Origin: VAZQ01 sp963816745
GTDB taxonomy: Bacteria > Pseudomonadota > Alphaproteobacteria > Rhizobiales > Xanthobacteraceae
Direction: 5' to 3'
Assembly (NCBI GenBank): GCA_963816745.1
Contig: CAWFLQ010000013.1
Coordinates: forward strand, 186,001 to 250,000
Length of the DNA: 64,000 nucleotides
The notes beneath the pieces are model-generated. The model saw only the letters and a program-made list of their open reading frames with translations, was not told the origin of the DNA and made no database searches. The position numbers and the translations under genes are program-made. Shown here one piece after another: positions 26,555 through 36,714 of the stretch; position 1 is the first letter of the stretch, and every line of letters starts with the position of its first letter.

Positions 26555-27884
26555 ATGGCTGCCCCGCTGAAACTCGGTATTGCCGGTTTCGGCACGGTCG
26601 GCGCGTCGGTCGTCGCGCCTGATCGAGCGCCAGCGCGACGCGCTCGCGGCCCGCTGCGGCCGGCCGATCGAGGTGGTCGCGGTCTGCGCGCGCTCGCGCG
26701 CCAAGAAGCGCGACATCGATCTCAAGCAGCTGCGCTGGGTCGCCGATCCGGTCGCGCTCGCGGCCGATCCCGAGATCGACGTCTTCGTCGAGCTGATCGG
26801 CGGGGAGGGCGATCCGGCCAAAGCCGCGGTCGCGGCCGCGCTCGCGGCCGGAGAAATCGGTGGTCACCGCCAACAAGGCGCTGCTCGCGCGGCACGGCGT
26901 CGCGCTGGCGGCGCATCGCCGAGAAGAACCACGTCGCGCTCAATTTCGAGGCCGCGGTCGGCGGCGCCATCCCGATCGTCAAGACGCTGCGCGAGGGGCT
27001 CGCCGGCAATTCGCTCGCGCGCATCTACGGCATCCTCAACGGCACCTGCAACTACATCCTGACGCCGCATGGAGCAGGAGAAGCTCTCCTTCGCCGACTG
27101 CCTGCGGAGGCGCAGCGGCTCGGCTACGCCGAGGCCGATCCGACCTTCGACGTCGACGGCCACGACACCGCGCAGAAGCTCGCGATCCTGGCGAGCCTCG
27201 CCTTCGGCACCAAGGTCGACGCCGAGCGCGGTCTACGTCGAAGGCATCTCCTCGATCGCGCCCGAGGACCTCGCGTGGGCCGACGAGCTCGGCTACCGCG
27301 TCAAGCTGCTCGGCGTCGCGGTCAAGACCGAGAAGGGCATCGAGCAGCGCGTGCATCCGACCATGGTGCCGAAGGACACCGCGATCGCGCAGGTGATGGG
27401 CGTGACCAACGCGGTCACCGTCGATGCCGACGCGATCGCGCCGATCACGCTGGTCGGTCCCGGCGCCGGCGGCATGGCGACCGCCTCGGCCGTGGTCTCC
27501 GACATCGGCGACATCGCCCGCGGCGTGCGCACGGCGCCGTTCGGCCGGCCGTCGGCGCGGCTCGCCACCAGCAGGAAGGCGCCGATGCAGCGCCACGAAG
27601 GCGGCTACTACATCCGCCTGCTCGCCGTGGACCAGCCGGGCACCGCCGCCACCATCGCCAAGCGGCTGGCGCAGCAGAACATCTCGCTGGAATCGATCGT
27701 GCAGCGCCACCGCGACGCGCGGCCCCATGGCGGCGACGATCCCGGCCGCTCCGGCGAGCCGGTGCCGGTCATCCTCATCACCTATGCGACCACCGAGGAC
27801 GCCGTGCGCAAGGCGCTCGCCGCGGTCGGGCGCGACAAGGTGATCTCGGGCAAGCCACAGGTCATCCGGATCGAGAAAAACTGA
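26555..27884 (+). CDS. hom: Homoserine dehydrogenase (six single-base frameshifts)
   Basis: Reduces aspartate semialdehyde to homoserine in threonine and methionine synthesis. Visible are the NAD(P) motif GIAGFGTVGASVV, VVTANKALLA, NGTCNYI, the catalytic lysine region with the conserved VEGI, and a C-terminal ACT domain (YYIRLLAVDQPGTAATIAKR). Five extra bases (near 26615, 26852, 26912, 27067 and 27232) and one missing base (near 27106) account for every break; repaired, the protein is 441 residues, a normal length. It is followed closely by glpX and recJ, a conserved Rhizobiales order. Confidence 0.9.
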
Positions 27885-27930
27885 TACAGTTCAATTCCAT
27901 AGCAAGACCGGACGCGCAGGCAGACTGGAC

Positions 27931-28954
27931 ATGAGCAATCGAGGGACGCGAAGTGCGTCCGTCGATCACCGTCCAGCCGGACCTGGTGCTGGAGCGCATT
28001 CTCACGCTCGAGATCGTGCGCGTGACCGAGCGCGCGGCGGTCTCGGCGGCGCGGCTGCGCGGCCGCGGCAACGAGAAGGCCGCCGACCAGGCGGCGGTCG
28101 ACGCCATGCGCCGCGAGCTCAACAAGCTGCCGATCGACGGCACGGTCGTGATCGGGGAGGGCGAGCGCGACGAGGCGCCGATGCTGTTCATCGGCGAGAA
28201 GGTCGGCACCAAGCACGGGCCCAAGGTCGACATCGCGGTCGATCCGCTCGAAGGCACCACGCTCTGCGCCAAGAACATGCCGGGCGCGATCGCCACCATG
28301 GCGATGGCGGAAGGCGGCACGCTGCTCAACGCGCCCGACGTCTACATGGAGAAGATCGCGATCGGCCCCGGCTATCCGCAAGGGCGTCGTCGATCTCGAT
28401 GCGCCGGCCGAGGAGAACATCCGCAATCTCGCCAAGGCCAAGGGCGTGAAGCCGGCCGAGATCACCGCGCTCATCCTCGATCGGCCGCGCCATGCCGACC
28501 TGATCGCCGGCGTGCGCAAGGCCGGCGCCGCGGTGCGGCTCATCACCGACGGCGACGTCGCCGGCGTCATCCACACCGCCGATCCCGCCAATACCGGCAT
28601 CGACATCTATCTCGGCATCGGCGGCGCGCCCGAGGGCGTGCTGGCGGCGGCGGCGCTGCGCTGCATCGGCGGCCAGATGCAGTGCCGGCTGGTGCTCGAC
28701 ACCGAGGAGAAGCGCGAGCGCGCCGCCAAGATGGGCATCAAGGATCCGCGCAAGAAATACGAGATCGAGCGACATGGTGAAGGGCGACTGCCTGTTCGCC
28801 GCGACCGGCGTCACCGACGGCGCGCTGCTCGACGGCGTGCAAGTTCCGCAAGGACGTGATCGAGACCGAGACCGTGGTGATGCGCTCGATCACCGGCACG
28901 GTGCGCTGGATCAGGGCCGAGCATCGGGAGCTCGAGAAGTTCCATCTCGATTGA
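27931..28954 (+). CDS. glpX: Class II fructose-1,6-bisphosphatase (frameshifted)
   Basis: Dephosphorylates fructose-1,6-bisphosphate in gluconeogenesis. Class II landmarks are VVIGEGERDEAPMLF, the metal and phosphate site DPLEGTT, ITDGDVAGVI and GIGGAPEGVLAAAALRC. The N-terminus reads RPSITVQPDLVLER in a frame entered just after the ATG at 27931; a GTG at 27953 is the alternative start. Further breaks near 28382, 28772 and 28842 are single-base shifts. It ends RELEKFHLD at 28954. It lies between hom and recJ as expected. Confidence 0.9.
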
Positions 28955-28968
28955 CCCCGGCTCGCCGA

Positions 28969-29421
28969 ATGACCCGGTCCAACATCGCGATCCGTCCGAT
29001 CGGGCTGGACGAGCGCGCCGACTGGGAGCCGCTGTGGAAGGGCTACCAGGCCTTCTACAAGGTCGTGATCTCCGACGAGACCACGGCGGTGACCTGGGCG
29101 CGCCTGCACGATCCGGCGGAGCCGATGGGCGTGCTCGGCGCCTATGTGGACGGCAAGCTCCGCGGCATCGTGCACTATCTCTTTCACCGCTCGTGCTGGA
29201 CGATCGGCAACTACTGCTATCTGCAGGACCTGTTCGTCGCCGAGGGCGCGCGCAATCTCGGGCTCGGCCGCGCGCTGATCGAGGCGGTGGAGGAGCGGGC
29301 CCGCGCGGCGGGCGCGAGCCGCGTCTATTGGCTCACCCACGAGACCAATACCGACGCCCGCGCGCTCTACGACAAGCTGGCGGAGCGCCCCGGCTTCATC
29401 CAATATCGCAAGCTTTTCTGA
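28969..29421 (+). CDS. GNAT family N-acetyltransferase
   Basis: 150 residues beginning MTRSNIAIRPIGLDERADWE. The acetyl-CoA-binding motif A reads LFVAEGARNLGLGRALIEAV, and ALYDKLAERPGFIQYRK is the usual GNAT C-terminus. Length and order match single-domain GNAT enzymes acting on small amines or protein N-termini. It sits 14 bases after glpX and 23 before recJ. The frame is intact although both neighbours are broken. Confidence 0.87.
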   Translation: MTRSNIAIRPIGLDERADWEPLWKGYQAFYKVVISDETTAVTWARLHDPAEPMGVLGAYVDGKLRGIVHYLFHRSCWTIGNYCYLQDLFVAEGARNLGLGRALIEAVEERARAAGASRVYWLTHETNTDARALYDKLAERPGFIQYRKLF

Positions 29422-29444
29422 AGTGATTCGCGGGCGGCGTAGCT

Positions 29445-31289
29445 ATGACAATCGCCCTGACCATACCGCACAACCCCGGCGCGGCGCCTCTTCCTCGGCG
29501 TCGAGCGCTCGGCCTGCGGCCGCGCCTGGCGCGACCGGCTCGACGAGCGCGGCGCGGCGCGCGCGCTCGCGATCGCGCAGCGCCACGACGACGTGCCGGA
29601 GCTGCTGGCGCGCATCCTCGCCGGGCGCGGCGTCGAGGTCGGACGAGGTCGCGACCTTTCTCGATCCGACGGTGCGCGCGCTGATGCCGGATCCCGACGC
29701 GCTCACCGACATGCCGGCCGCGGCGGCGCGGCTCGCCGACGCGGTCGCGCGCGGCGAAACCGTCGCCATCTTCGGCGACTACGACGTCGACGGCGCGACC
29801 TCGGCGGCGATGCTCGGCGCGCTTTCTGCGGCACTGCGGGCTGCGAGCCGATCATCCACATTCCCGATCGGCTGTTCGAAGGCTATGGCCCCAACGTCGA
29901 GGCGATCCGCGCGCTCGCCGCGCGCGGCGCGACGCTGCTCGTCACGGTCGATTGCGGCACCACCAGCCACGAGCCGCTCGCGGAAGCGCGCAAGCTCGGC
30001 CTCGACGTCATCGTGATCGACCATCATCAGGCCGACGAGCAGCTCCCGCCGGCGCTCGCGGTGGTCAATCCCAACCGGCTCGACGATCTCTCCAAGCTCG
30101 GCCATCTCGCCGCCGTCGGCCTCGTCTTCATGACCGTGGTCGCGGTCAACCGCGAGCTGCGCCGGCGCGGATTCTGGACGGCCGAGCGCGCGCGAGCCCG
30201 ATCTGCTCGGCTGCCTCGATCTCGTCGCGCTCGGCACCGTCGCCGACGTGGTGCCGCTCAAGGGGCTCAATCGCGCCTTCGTCGCCAAGGGCCTGCTCGC
30301 CATGCGGCGGCGCGAGAATCTCGGGCTCACCGCGCTGATGGACGTCGCGCGGCTCGGCGGCCCGCCGGAGCCCTGGCATCTCGGCTTCCTGCTCGGGCCG
30401 CGCATCAATGCCGGCGGCCGCATCGGGCGCGCCACGCTCGGCGTCGATCTGCTGCATGCAGGACGATCCGACCGAATGCGCGCGCCTCGCCGCCGAGCTC
30501 GACCGCCTCAACCGCGAGCGCCAGGCGATCGAGGTCGCGACCGTGGCGCAGGCCGAGGCCGAGGCGATGGCCGCGCTCGGCGCCGAGGAGAAGGGCGCCG
30601 TCGTGGTCACCGCCGCCGAAGGCTGGCATCCCGGCGTGGTCGGGCTGGTCGCCGCGCGCCTCAAGGAGCGGTTCGGCCGGCCGGCCTTCGCCATCGCGCT
30701 CGAGCCGGGCGGCATCGGCACCGGCTCCGGCCGCTCGATCGCGGGCGTCGATCTCGGCCGCGCGGTGCGCCACGCGGTGAGCGAGGGCCTGCTGCTCAAG
30801 GGCGGCGGCCATGCCATGGCGGCCGGCGTCACGCTGCGCAAGGACGCGCTCGGCGCCTTCCGCGCTTTTCTCGAGGACACGCTCGCGTCCGCGGTCGAGG
30901 CGGCGCGGCGCGAGGATGCGCTGCTGATCGACGGCGCGCTCACCGCGGCTGCCGCCAACAACGAGATGGTGGCGACGATCGCGCGCGCCGGTCCGTTCGG
31001 CGCCGGCAATCCGGAGCCGGTGATCGCGCTCCCGGCGCATACGCTGGTCTATGCCGAGGAGGTCGGGCAGGCGCATGTGCGCGCGCGGCTGCGCGCCGGC
31101 GACGGCGCGATCATCAACGCCATCGCGTTTCGCGCCGCCGGACAAAAGCTCGGGATCGCGCTCAGTCAGAGCCGCGGACGGTCGGTGCATGCAGCCGGCA
31201 CCTTGTCGCTCGACCGCTGGAACGGCGCGGAGCGCGTGCAGTTGCGGCTGATCGATGTGGCGCCGGCGGATACGCTGTCGCGCCTGTAA
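29445..31289 (+). CDS. recJ: Single-stranded-DNA-specific exonuclease RecJ (frameshifted)
   Basis: 5'-3' exonuclease of recombination and mismatch repair. The DHH-family motifs are visible in order: AIFGDYDVDGATSAAML, LLVTVDCGTTSH, VIDHHQADEQLPPALAVVNP, GPRINAGGRIGRA, then the DHHA1 stretch LKGGGHAMAAGVTL. Single-base shifts fall near 29490, 29645, 29832, 30190 and 30458; the last 270 codons are open. The total span gives about 610 residues, the usual size. Confidence 0.9.
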
Positions 31290-31761
31290 GAGCGCTATGT
31301 GGCGGCGCCGAGCGCGCGCTCAGGTCCGCCAAGGTTTCCCGGATCGGAGCCAAGCCGCTGCGCGCCGCGTCGCGGTTGCCCAGATCGATGGCGAGCAAGA
31401 CGCCGATCACGCGGGTGTCGATCAGCATGAACATGGTGCCGTACTGCTCGTCGCCCACAAACGGCGCCGGGCGGTTCTTGCCGAACTGGTCGGAGATCGC
31501 ATGCCAGGATGCCCGGAAGCTTTGCACCGCGGCGGCGGTTTCGGCCTGGCTTTGGGTTTCCAGCGTCTCCAGGGCGACGCGATACTGCTCCGACGCCTGC
31601 TTCACCGCGGCATGGAAATCCGCGAGGTCATCGGCCCGCCCCGGGACCGAAAGCGCGAGCACGAACAAGGCGGCCAACGCAGCCATGCATCGGTGCCGGG
31701 CGGCGCAAGTCATCGACATGGTTGCTCCCATAGCGCGGACGAGGCTATCTAGCCGCGCCAA
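31162..31761 (-). CDS. Secreted protein of unknown function
   Basis: A protein of up to 199 residues with a signal peptide (the in-frame MSMTCAARHRCMAALAALFV at 31719 is a better start, cleaving near VPGRA). The mature part is helical (DDLADFHAAVKQASEQYRVA, LETQSQAETAAAVQSFRASW). As written it overlaps the recJ end by 128 bases. A TAG at 31295 in an adjacent frame suggests a base error near 31320 and a true protein of about 140 residues. I do not recognise the family. Confidence 0.6.
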   Translation of the reverse strand: MARLDSLVRAMGATMSMTCAARHRCMAALAALFVLALSVPGRADDLADFHAAVKQASEQYRVALETLETQSQAETAAAVQSFRASWHAISDQFGKNRPAPFVGDEQYGTMFMLIDTRVIGVLLAIDLGNRDAARSGLAPIRETLADLSARSAPPHSALTGATAYPPAPHRSAATARAPRRSSGRATRCRLHAPTVRGSD

Positions 31762-31784
31762 ACCTTGCAGAAAGATTGAGAACG

Positions 31785-32774
31785 ATGTCGAAACTCCAGC
31801 TATCCGTCGCCGTCGGCAATTACGACCGGGTGCGTCCGCTGATGGACGGCGCCGTCCAGATCGACGGCGTCGATCCGGTGTTCATGAACCTGCCACCCGA
31901 GGAGATCTTCTTCCGCGCCTTCCGTGGCATGGATTTCGACATTTGCGAGCTGTCGATGTCGAGCTTCACGGTGAAGACGGCCGAACGCAACTGCCCCTAT
32001 GTCGGCGTGCCGGCCTTCGTCTCGCGGGCGTTCCGGCACAATTCGATCTACGTGCGCCGGGACCGGATCAAGTCGCCGGCCGATCTCAAGGGCAAGCGCG
32101 TCGGCTTGCCGGAATATCAGCTTACTGCCTGCGTCTGGGCGCGGATCATCCTGGAGGACGATCACGGCGTGAAGCCGTCCGACATCATCTGGGTGAGGGG
32201 AGGGATCGAGGATCCCGGCCGGCCGGAGAAGATCACCGTCAAGCTGCCGCCCGGCGTGCGCATGGAGAATGCCCCTGAGGGCACGACCATTTCGGAGTTG
32301 TTGGAGCGTGGCGACATCGACGGCTTCATCGCGCCGCGGGTGCCGAGCCTCGCGGGCAAGAAAAATTCCAATATCGGCTGGCTGTTCGCAGATCCGGTCG
32401 CAGCAGGGCAGGATTATTTCAAGCGCACCGGCATTTTCCCGATCATGCACGTCACGGGTATCCGCCGCGAGCTGGTGGACAAGCATCCCTGGCTGCCGGC
32501 GGCGGTCTTCAAGGCATTTTCGGAATCGAAGGCGAAGTGCCTGGAGGCGCTCGAGGACACCGCCGCGACGAAAGTGACGCTGCCGTTCGTCGAGGAGCAG
32601 CTGCGCGCGGCGCGCGAGTTCATGGGGGACGATTTCTGGTCCTACGGGCTCGCGCCCAATCGTAAGGTGCTGGAGACCTTCCTGCGCCATCACCACGCAC
32701 AAGGCCTCTCATCGCGGCTCGTTGCGCCGGAGGAGCTGTTTCATCCTTCGACGCACGAGAGCTTCGCGATCTAA
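31785..32774 (+). CDS. 4,5-dihydroxyphthalate decarboxylase-like protein (binding-protein fold)
   Basis: 329 residues beginning MSKLQLSVAVGNYDRVRPLM. It closely follows the pattern of proteins annotated as 4,5-dihydroxyphthalate decarboxylase: NLPPEEIFFRAFRGMDFDIC, ELSMSSFTVKTAERNCPYVG, YVRRDRIKSPADLKGKRVGL and SDIIWVRGGIEDPGRPEKI. The fold is that of an NMT1/THI5-type binding protein, and there is no signal peptide, which favours a cytoplasmic enzyme over a transporter subunit. It is convergent with an amidohydrolase gene. The frame is intact. The exact substrate is uncertain; a phthalate or related aromatic acid is the best guess. Confidence 0.75.
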   Translation: MSKLQLSVAVGNYDRVRPLMDGAVQIDGVDPVFMNLPPEEIFFRAFRGMDFDICELSMSSFTVKTAERNCPYVGVPAFVSRAFRHNSIYVRRDRIKSPADLKGKRVGLPEYQLTACVWARIILEDDHGVKPSDIIWVRGGIEDPGRPEKITVKLPPGVRMENAPEGTTISELLERGDIDGFIAPRVPSLAGKKNSNIGWLFADPVAAGQDYFKRTGIFPIMHVTGIRRELVDKHPWLPAAVFKAFSESKAKCLEALEDTAATKVTLPFVEEQLRAAREFMGDDFWSYGLAPNRKVLETFLRHHHAQGLSSRLVAPEELFHPSTHESFAI

Positions 32775-33614
32775 CCTTTCTTAGGCGACCACCGATAGGC
32801 TTTGGCGCACGCGCCGCCCATCAGCATCGCTCGCTCACTGTCGCTCAGGCGGTCGGTCTCGAGGAACGGCTCGACGGCCTGCTCGTAGTTGACGACGGCA
32901 GATGCGCGTGTCCAGTCGGTGCCCCAAAGGCAGCGGTCGAAACCCCAGGCATCGAACACGCGGGCGAGCGGATCCCAGATGTCCGGGAACGGATACGGTT
33001 CCCGGGACAGCGTGCAGGCGCCACTCACCTTGATCACCGCGTTCTTGCGCTTGGCAAGCTCCAGCACCTTCGGCAGGTCGGACCACGGCTGTGGCGGCGC
33101 CGGTGGCGTGCTCGGCTGCTGAATCGCCAGATGGTCGATGATGAAGCGCGTATCGGGGTGGCGGTCGATCTAACGCCGTGCCGGCATCCACGTTGCCCCA
33201 GCACAGTATGTTGACCGGAAAGTCGTGCTTCACGGCCGCCCGCAGGATCCGGTCGAGGCCCGGGTCATTCGGCTCGCGCTGCGCGTCCTTCGTCATCATG
33301 ATGCGAATGCCGACCGCGCCCGGTGTCTGCTTCCAGTCGGCGATGACATCGCCCACGGCTGGATCGTCCGGGTCGACCGGCTTGACGATCGCGAACCGGC
33401 CGGGATGGGCCCGTTGCACTTCCACCGCATAACTCGCGTCATAGCGGTACAAGGAAAAGGCGGAGATGAAGATCGCGCCGTCGATGCCGAGCTTGTCCAT
33501 CGCCGCCACCGTCTCGTCACCGGTAGCGGAATCGGGCCAGTTTCGCACACTGTGCCAAGGCCGCTTTGGAGTGTTCGCCTCATAAGCGTGGACCTGGGAA
33601 TCGATGATCGTCAC
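32771..33614 (-). CDS. Amidohydrolase family protein (one frameshift)
   Basis: A TIM-barrel hydrolase of the Amidohydro_2 group, beginning MTIIDSQVHAYEANTPKRPW. The usual HxH near the N-terminus reads HAY here, so one metal ligand is replaced. RFIIDHLAI and LWGTDWTRASAVVN later in the chain hold the conserved histidine and aspartate. One extra base near 33171 splits the frame; repaired length is 280 residues. It overlaps the decarboxylase-like gene tail to tail by four bases. Enzymes of this group open lactones in aromatic breakdown, consistent with its neighbour. Confidence 0.8.
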
Positions 33615-33763
33615 CGGAAAAGCTCCTCAATTGCTAGGAGAGTTCGGTCCGCACCGCGACGTTGGGGTAGGTAGGCGAGTGGGATCGGGAGTGGGTATTT
33701 TGTGTACGAGGAGCATTCCTATTCTGGTAGCTCGCGCTCGCGAGGCTGCACTCAGCGGCGATC

Positions 33764-34732
33764 CTATTTCTTCCTGGGCGGAATCTGGATCAATTCGGTG
33801 AGCTGCTGCTGGGTCAGCGGGGCGTTGATGAATTTGAGCGTCACCGCCTCCTTGACCAAAGAGTCGACCCCCTTGATCTCGTCCGGGTCAACCAGGCTCT
33901 TGGGGAAGAACTCGTCGCGCACGCGTTTGGCCATCGCTTCCGGCACCTTGACGAACTCCGCATAGTCTTTGATCACCTGCGGATTGTCGCTGTACATGTA
34001 GTCGATCGTTTCACGATAAGCGGTCATGAAGCGGTCGATGGCGTCCTTCTTCTTTTCGAGCGCCTGCGCGTTGGCCACGATCACGCGGATGGTCTGGCCG
34101 CGCACCAGCGTGGCGTCGGTTGCCTTGGCGACCACGCGGATCTGCCCGGCCTCCTGCTCCTTGAGACCGAAGGGCGGCGACGCCCAGCCGACGTCCACTT
34201 GATCGGTCATGACCGCTGTAAGCGTCGCCGAGGGATTGCCCGTCGCCGTCGGCTTGGCCGTGAGCTTGAACTCGTCGATGAAGGCGCGAACGATGCTCTG
34301 GGTCGACGAGCCCTGCGTCGAGAACGCGATGGTGCGGCCGTTGGTGTCCTGCAACGTTTTGATCGGCGAGGACGCCTTGGCGTACCAGTAGTCGGCGGCC
34401 CCGGTCGCCTCCGCGCCGATGATGCGCACCGGCGCGCCCTTGGCGTAGGCCGACATGGCACCCTGGGTGCCGACGGCGAAGCCCATATCGGCGCTGCCGG
34501 CGATCACCGGCTGCAATGTCTCGCCCGAGCCGGAGGTGTAGACGATCTCGAGCTCGATGCCGTGCTTCTTGAAGATGCCGGCCTTCTCGCCGAGATGCGA
34601 GATCGAGGTGTCCCAGTTGCCGCGCTGGCCGACGGTGATCTTGAGGAGGTCGGCGGCCGACGCGGGCGGCGACGCCGTGAGCATCGCCGCCGCCGAGATG
34701 ACAAGGGTCAGATATCGCGCACGCATGGTCAT
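33764..34732 (-). CDS. NitT/TauT-type ABC transporter substrate-binding protein
   Basis: About 320 residues. Signal peptide MRARYLTLVISAAAMLTASP ending PASAAD, then KITVGQRGNWDTSISHLGEK and GIFKKHGIELEIVYTSGSGE, the SsuA/TauA opening. It ends IQIPPRKK. A start at 34726 has the better spacing from CGGAG, though MTMR at 34732 is possible. It lies 40 bases behind the TPP enzyme gene on the same strand, so uptake and breakdown of one compound are probably linked. No permease or ATPase is adjacent. Confidence 0.87.
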   Translation of the reverse strand: MTMRARYLTLVISAAAMLTASPPASAADLLKITVGQRGNWDTSISHLGEKAGIFKKHGIELEIVYTSGSGETLQPVIAGSADMGFAVGTQGAMSAYAKGAPVRIIGAEATGAADYWYAKASSPIKTLQDTNGRTIAFSTQGSSTQSIVRAFIDEFKLTAKPTATGNPSATLTAVMTDQVDVGWASPPFGLKEQEAGQIRVVAKATDATLVRGQTIRVIVANAQALEKKKDAIDRFMTAYRETIDYMYSDNPQVIKDYAEFVKVPEAMAKRVRDEFFPKSLVDPDEIKGVDSLVKEAVTLKFINAPLTQQQLTELIQIPPRKK

Positions 34733-34772
34733 TCTCCGCTCCTTCCGCCCCTCGTCCGTCTTCCGAACGTCC

Positions 34773-36625
34773 TTACTTCTTCTCCGTTCCGCGCAGCATG
34801 GCCGCGGTCGATGACCGCCGAATAGCCGGGCTCGACCCGCACATCGACCACCGCGACCTGGCCGGCTTCGACCGCCGCGATCGCCTTCTCGAAGGTCGCC
34901 ACCAGATCGCCCGGCTTGGTGACGGGGTCGAAGCCGACCGCGCCTTGCGCGCGTGCCGAGGCCCGCGCAATCGATGTCGGGATCGGAGATGCGCTGGCCG
35001 ATCCAGCGGTTCTCCGGCGGCCGGTTGCGGATGCGCGCGACGCGCTCCTGGTGCAGCTCGTCGTTGAAGAACGAGCGGTTGTTGCAGACTACGACCAGGA
35101 GCGGGATGCGGTAATGCACCGCGGTCCAGATCGCGGTCACGCCCATGCAGAAGTCGCCGTCGCCGCAGATCGCGATCGGCAGCCGCCCCGAGCCCTTGAG
35201 CGCGAGCGCCGCGCCGACCGACACGCCCGGCCCGCCGCCGATGCCGCCGCCGCCCTCCGAGCCGATATAGTCGAGCGGATGGCGGAACGGCCAGGTGGCG
35301 CCGTTCCAGGACAGCGGCAGGTGGGTGAGCGTCACGTCGCGCTCGCCGACCGCGGCCTTGAGCGAGCGCGCGAGGTCATCGACCCGCAGCGGCCCGGCGG
35401 ACGGCTCGTACTTCTCCGCCTTGGCCTTCACGGCCGCGGGCTTGGGCGCCTTGGCGCCGCCGAGCGCGGCGAGGAGCTCCGGCACCGCCTCGTCGGGCGT
35501 CGTCGGCAGCAGCAGGTCGACCGGCGGCAGGATCTCGTAGTCCATGCTCCAGCCGTTGTGGATGTGGAAGTCGGCGCTCACATTGATGATCTTCGCTTTC
35601 GGCGCGTCCAACGCCGAATGCCGTTGCGCAGGCCGCCGGCGAGATCGACCCAGTCGAGCGCGAGGATCACGTCGGCCGCTTTGATGCGCCTCGATCGCTT
35701 CCGGCACCATGCGCGTTCGAGGCCGGTGCGCCGGCATGCAGCGGATGATCGGTCGGGAAGCCGCAGCCGATCTTGAGGTCGCTGATCACCCTGGCATTGA
35801 GCGTCTCGGCGAGCGCGATGCGGTCGTTCCAGCCGTCGAGGCTGCGCGACACGCGCCCCATGAGGATGACGGGATGCTTGGCGCCTTTGAGGAGCGCCGC
35901 CGCTTCCTTGATCAGCTCGGCGGATGCGCCGGGATTGGCCGGCGGCATGAAGCGCGCGGCGTCGATCGGCGGCAGCGGCTCCGCGAGCTTCGCCTCCTGC
36001 ATCTCGGCGTCGAGATTGATGTAGACCGGACCCGTGGGCGCGGTGTTGGCGATCCAGGTGGCGCGCATGATCGCCTCGCGCGCGGCCGCGGGGGAGGCCG
36101 GCTGGTCGTCCCATTTGGTGTAGTTGCGCACGATCGCGCCCTGGTCGCGCGCGGTATGGATCCAGTCGATCCACGGCCGGCGCTTGGCCGCGTCGACCGG
36201 GCCGGTGGCGCCGAGCACGATGACCGGCATCGCGGTCGCACCAGGCGTTGAAGATCGCCATGGTGGCGTGGAACAGGCCGACGTTGGAATGCACCGCCGC
36301 GGCCATCGCCTTGCCGGTGACCTTGGCGTAGCCGTGCGCGATGGCGACCGCGCTCTCCTCGTGCAGGCACAGCAGCATCTGCGGCGTCTCGTTGCCGAGG
36401 AAGTTGACGATGGAGTCGTGCAGGCCGCGATAGCTCGCGCCCGGGATTGAGCGCGATGTAGGGAATTTCGAGCGCGCGCAGCGTGTCGGCGACCACGTCG
36501 CTGCCGAAGCCGGGCGCGTTGGTGCCGGTCAGATTGGCCGGGCGCTCGAGCGCGCGCAGCGAGGGATGGGCCGCACTCGCAGGCTTGTCGGCGGCGGGCG
36601 CCGCCTTGGCGTTTGCAGTCGTCAC
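34773..36625 (-). CDS. Thiamine-pyrophosphate-dependent enzyme, acetolactate-synthase-like (frameshifted)
   Basis: It shows the three-domain plan of IlvB/MdlC-type enzymes. The TPP-activating glutamate lies in LCLHEESAVAIAHGYAKVTG. The central domain has AKHPVILMGRVSRSLDGWND. The C-terminal TPP motif runs from GDGDFCMGVTAIW to VVVCNNRSFFND. Breaks near 36445, 36240, 35715, 35690-35640 and 34990-34800 are single-base shifts; the end is AAMLRGTEKK and a TAA at 34773. I take the GTG at 36625 behind AAGGAT as start. The reaction (decarboxylation or carboligation of a 2-oxo acid) is not resolved. A distant paralogue lies at 42734. Confidence 0.8.
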
Positions 36626-36714
36626 AGGATGATCCTTGGTTTTTGGCAAGACTATGGGTTATCGGCGAACCGGAAGCCTTTGCCGGAACGCGTGGGCAGG
36701 CCCATAGAACCGGA

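Noticed and set aside
26555..27884. Programmed ribosomal frameshifting in hom
   Set aside because: Six separate shifts in one gene, without slippery heptamers or following pseudoknots, cannot be programmed events.
31785..32774. Periplasmic ABC-transporter binding protein
   Set aside because: The fold is similar, but no signal peptide or lipobox is present and the sequence follows dihydroxyphthalate-decarboxylase-type proteins closely.
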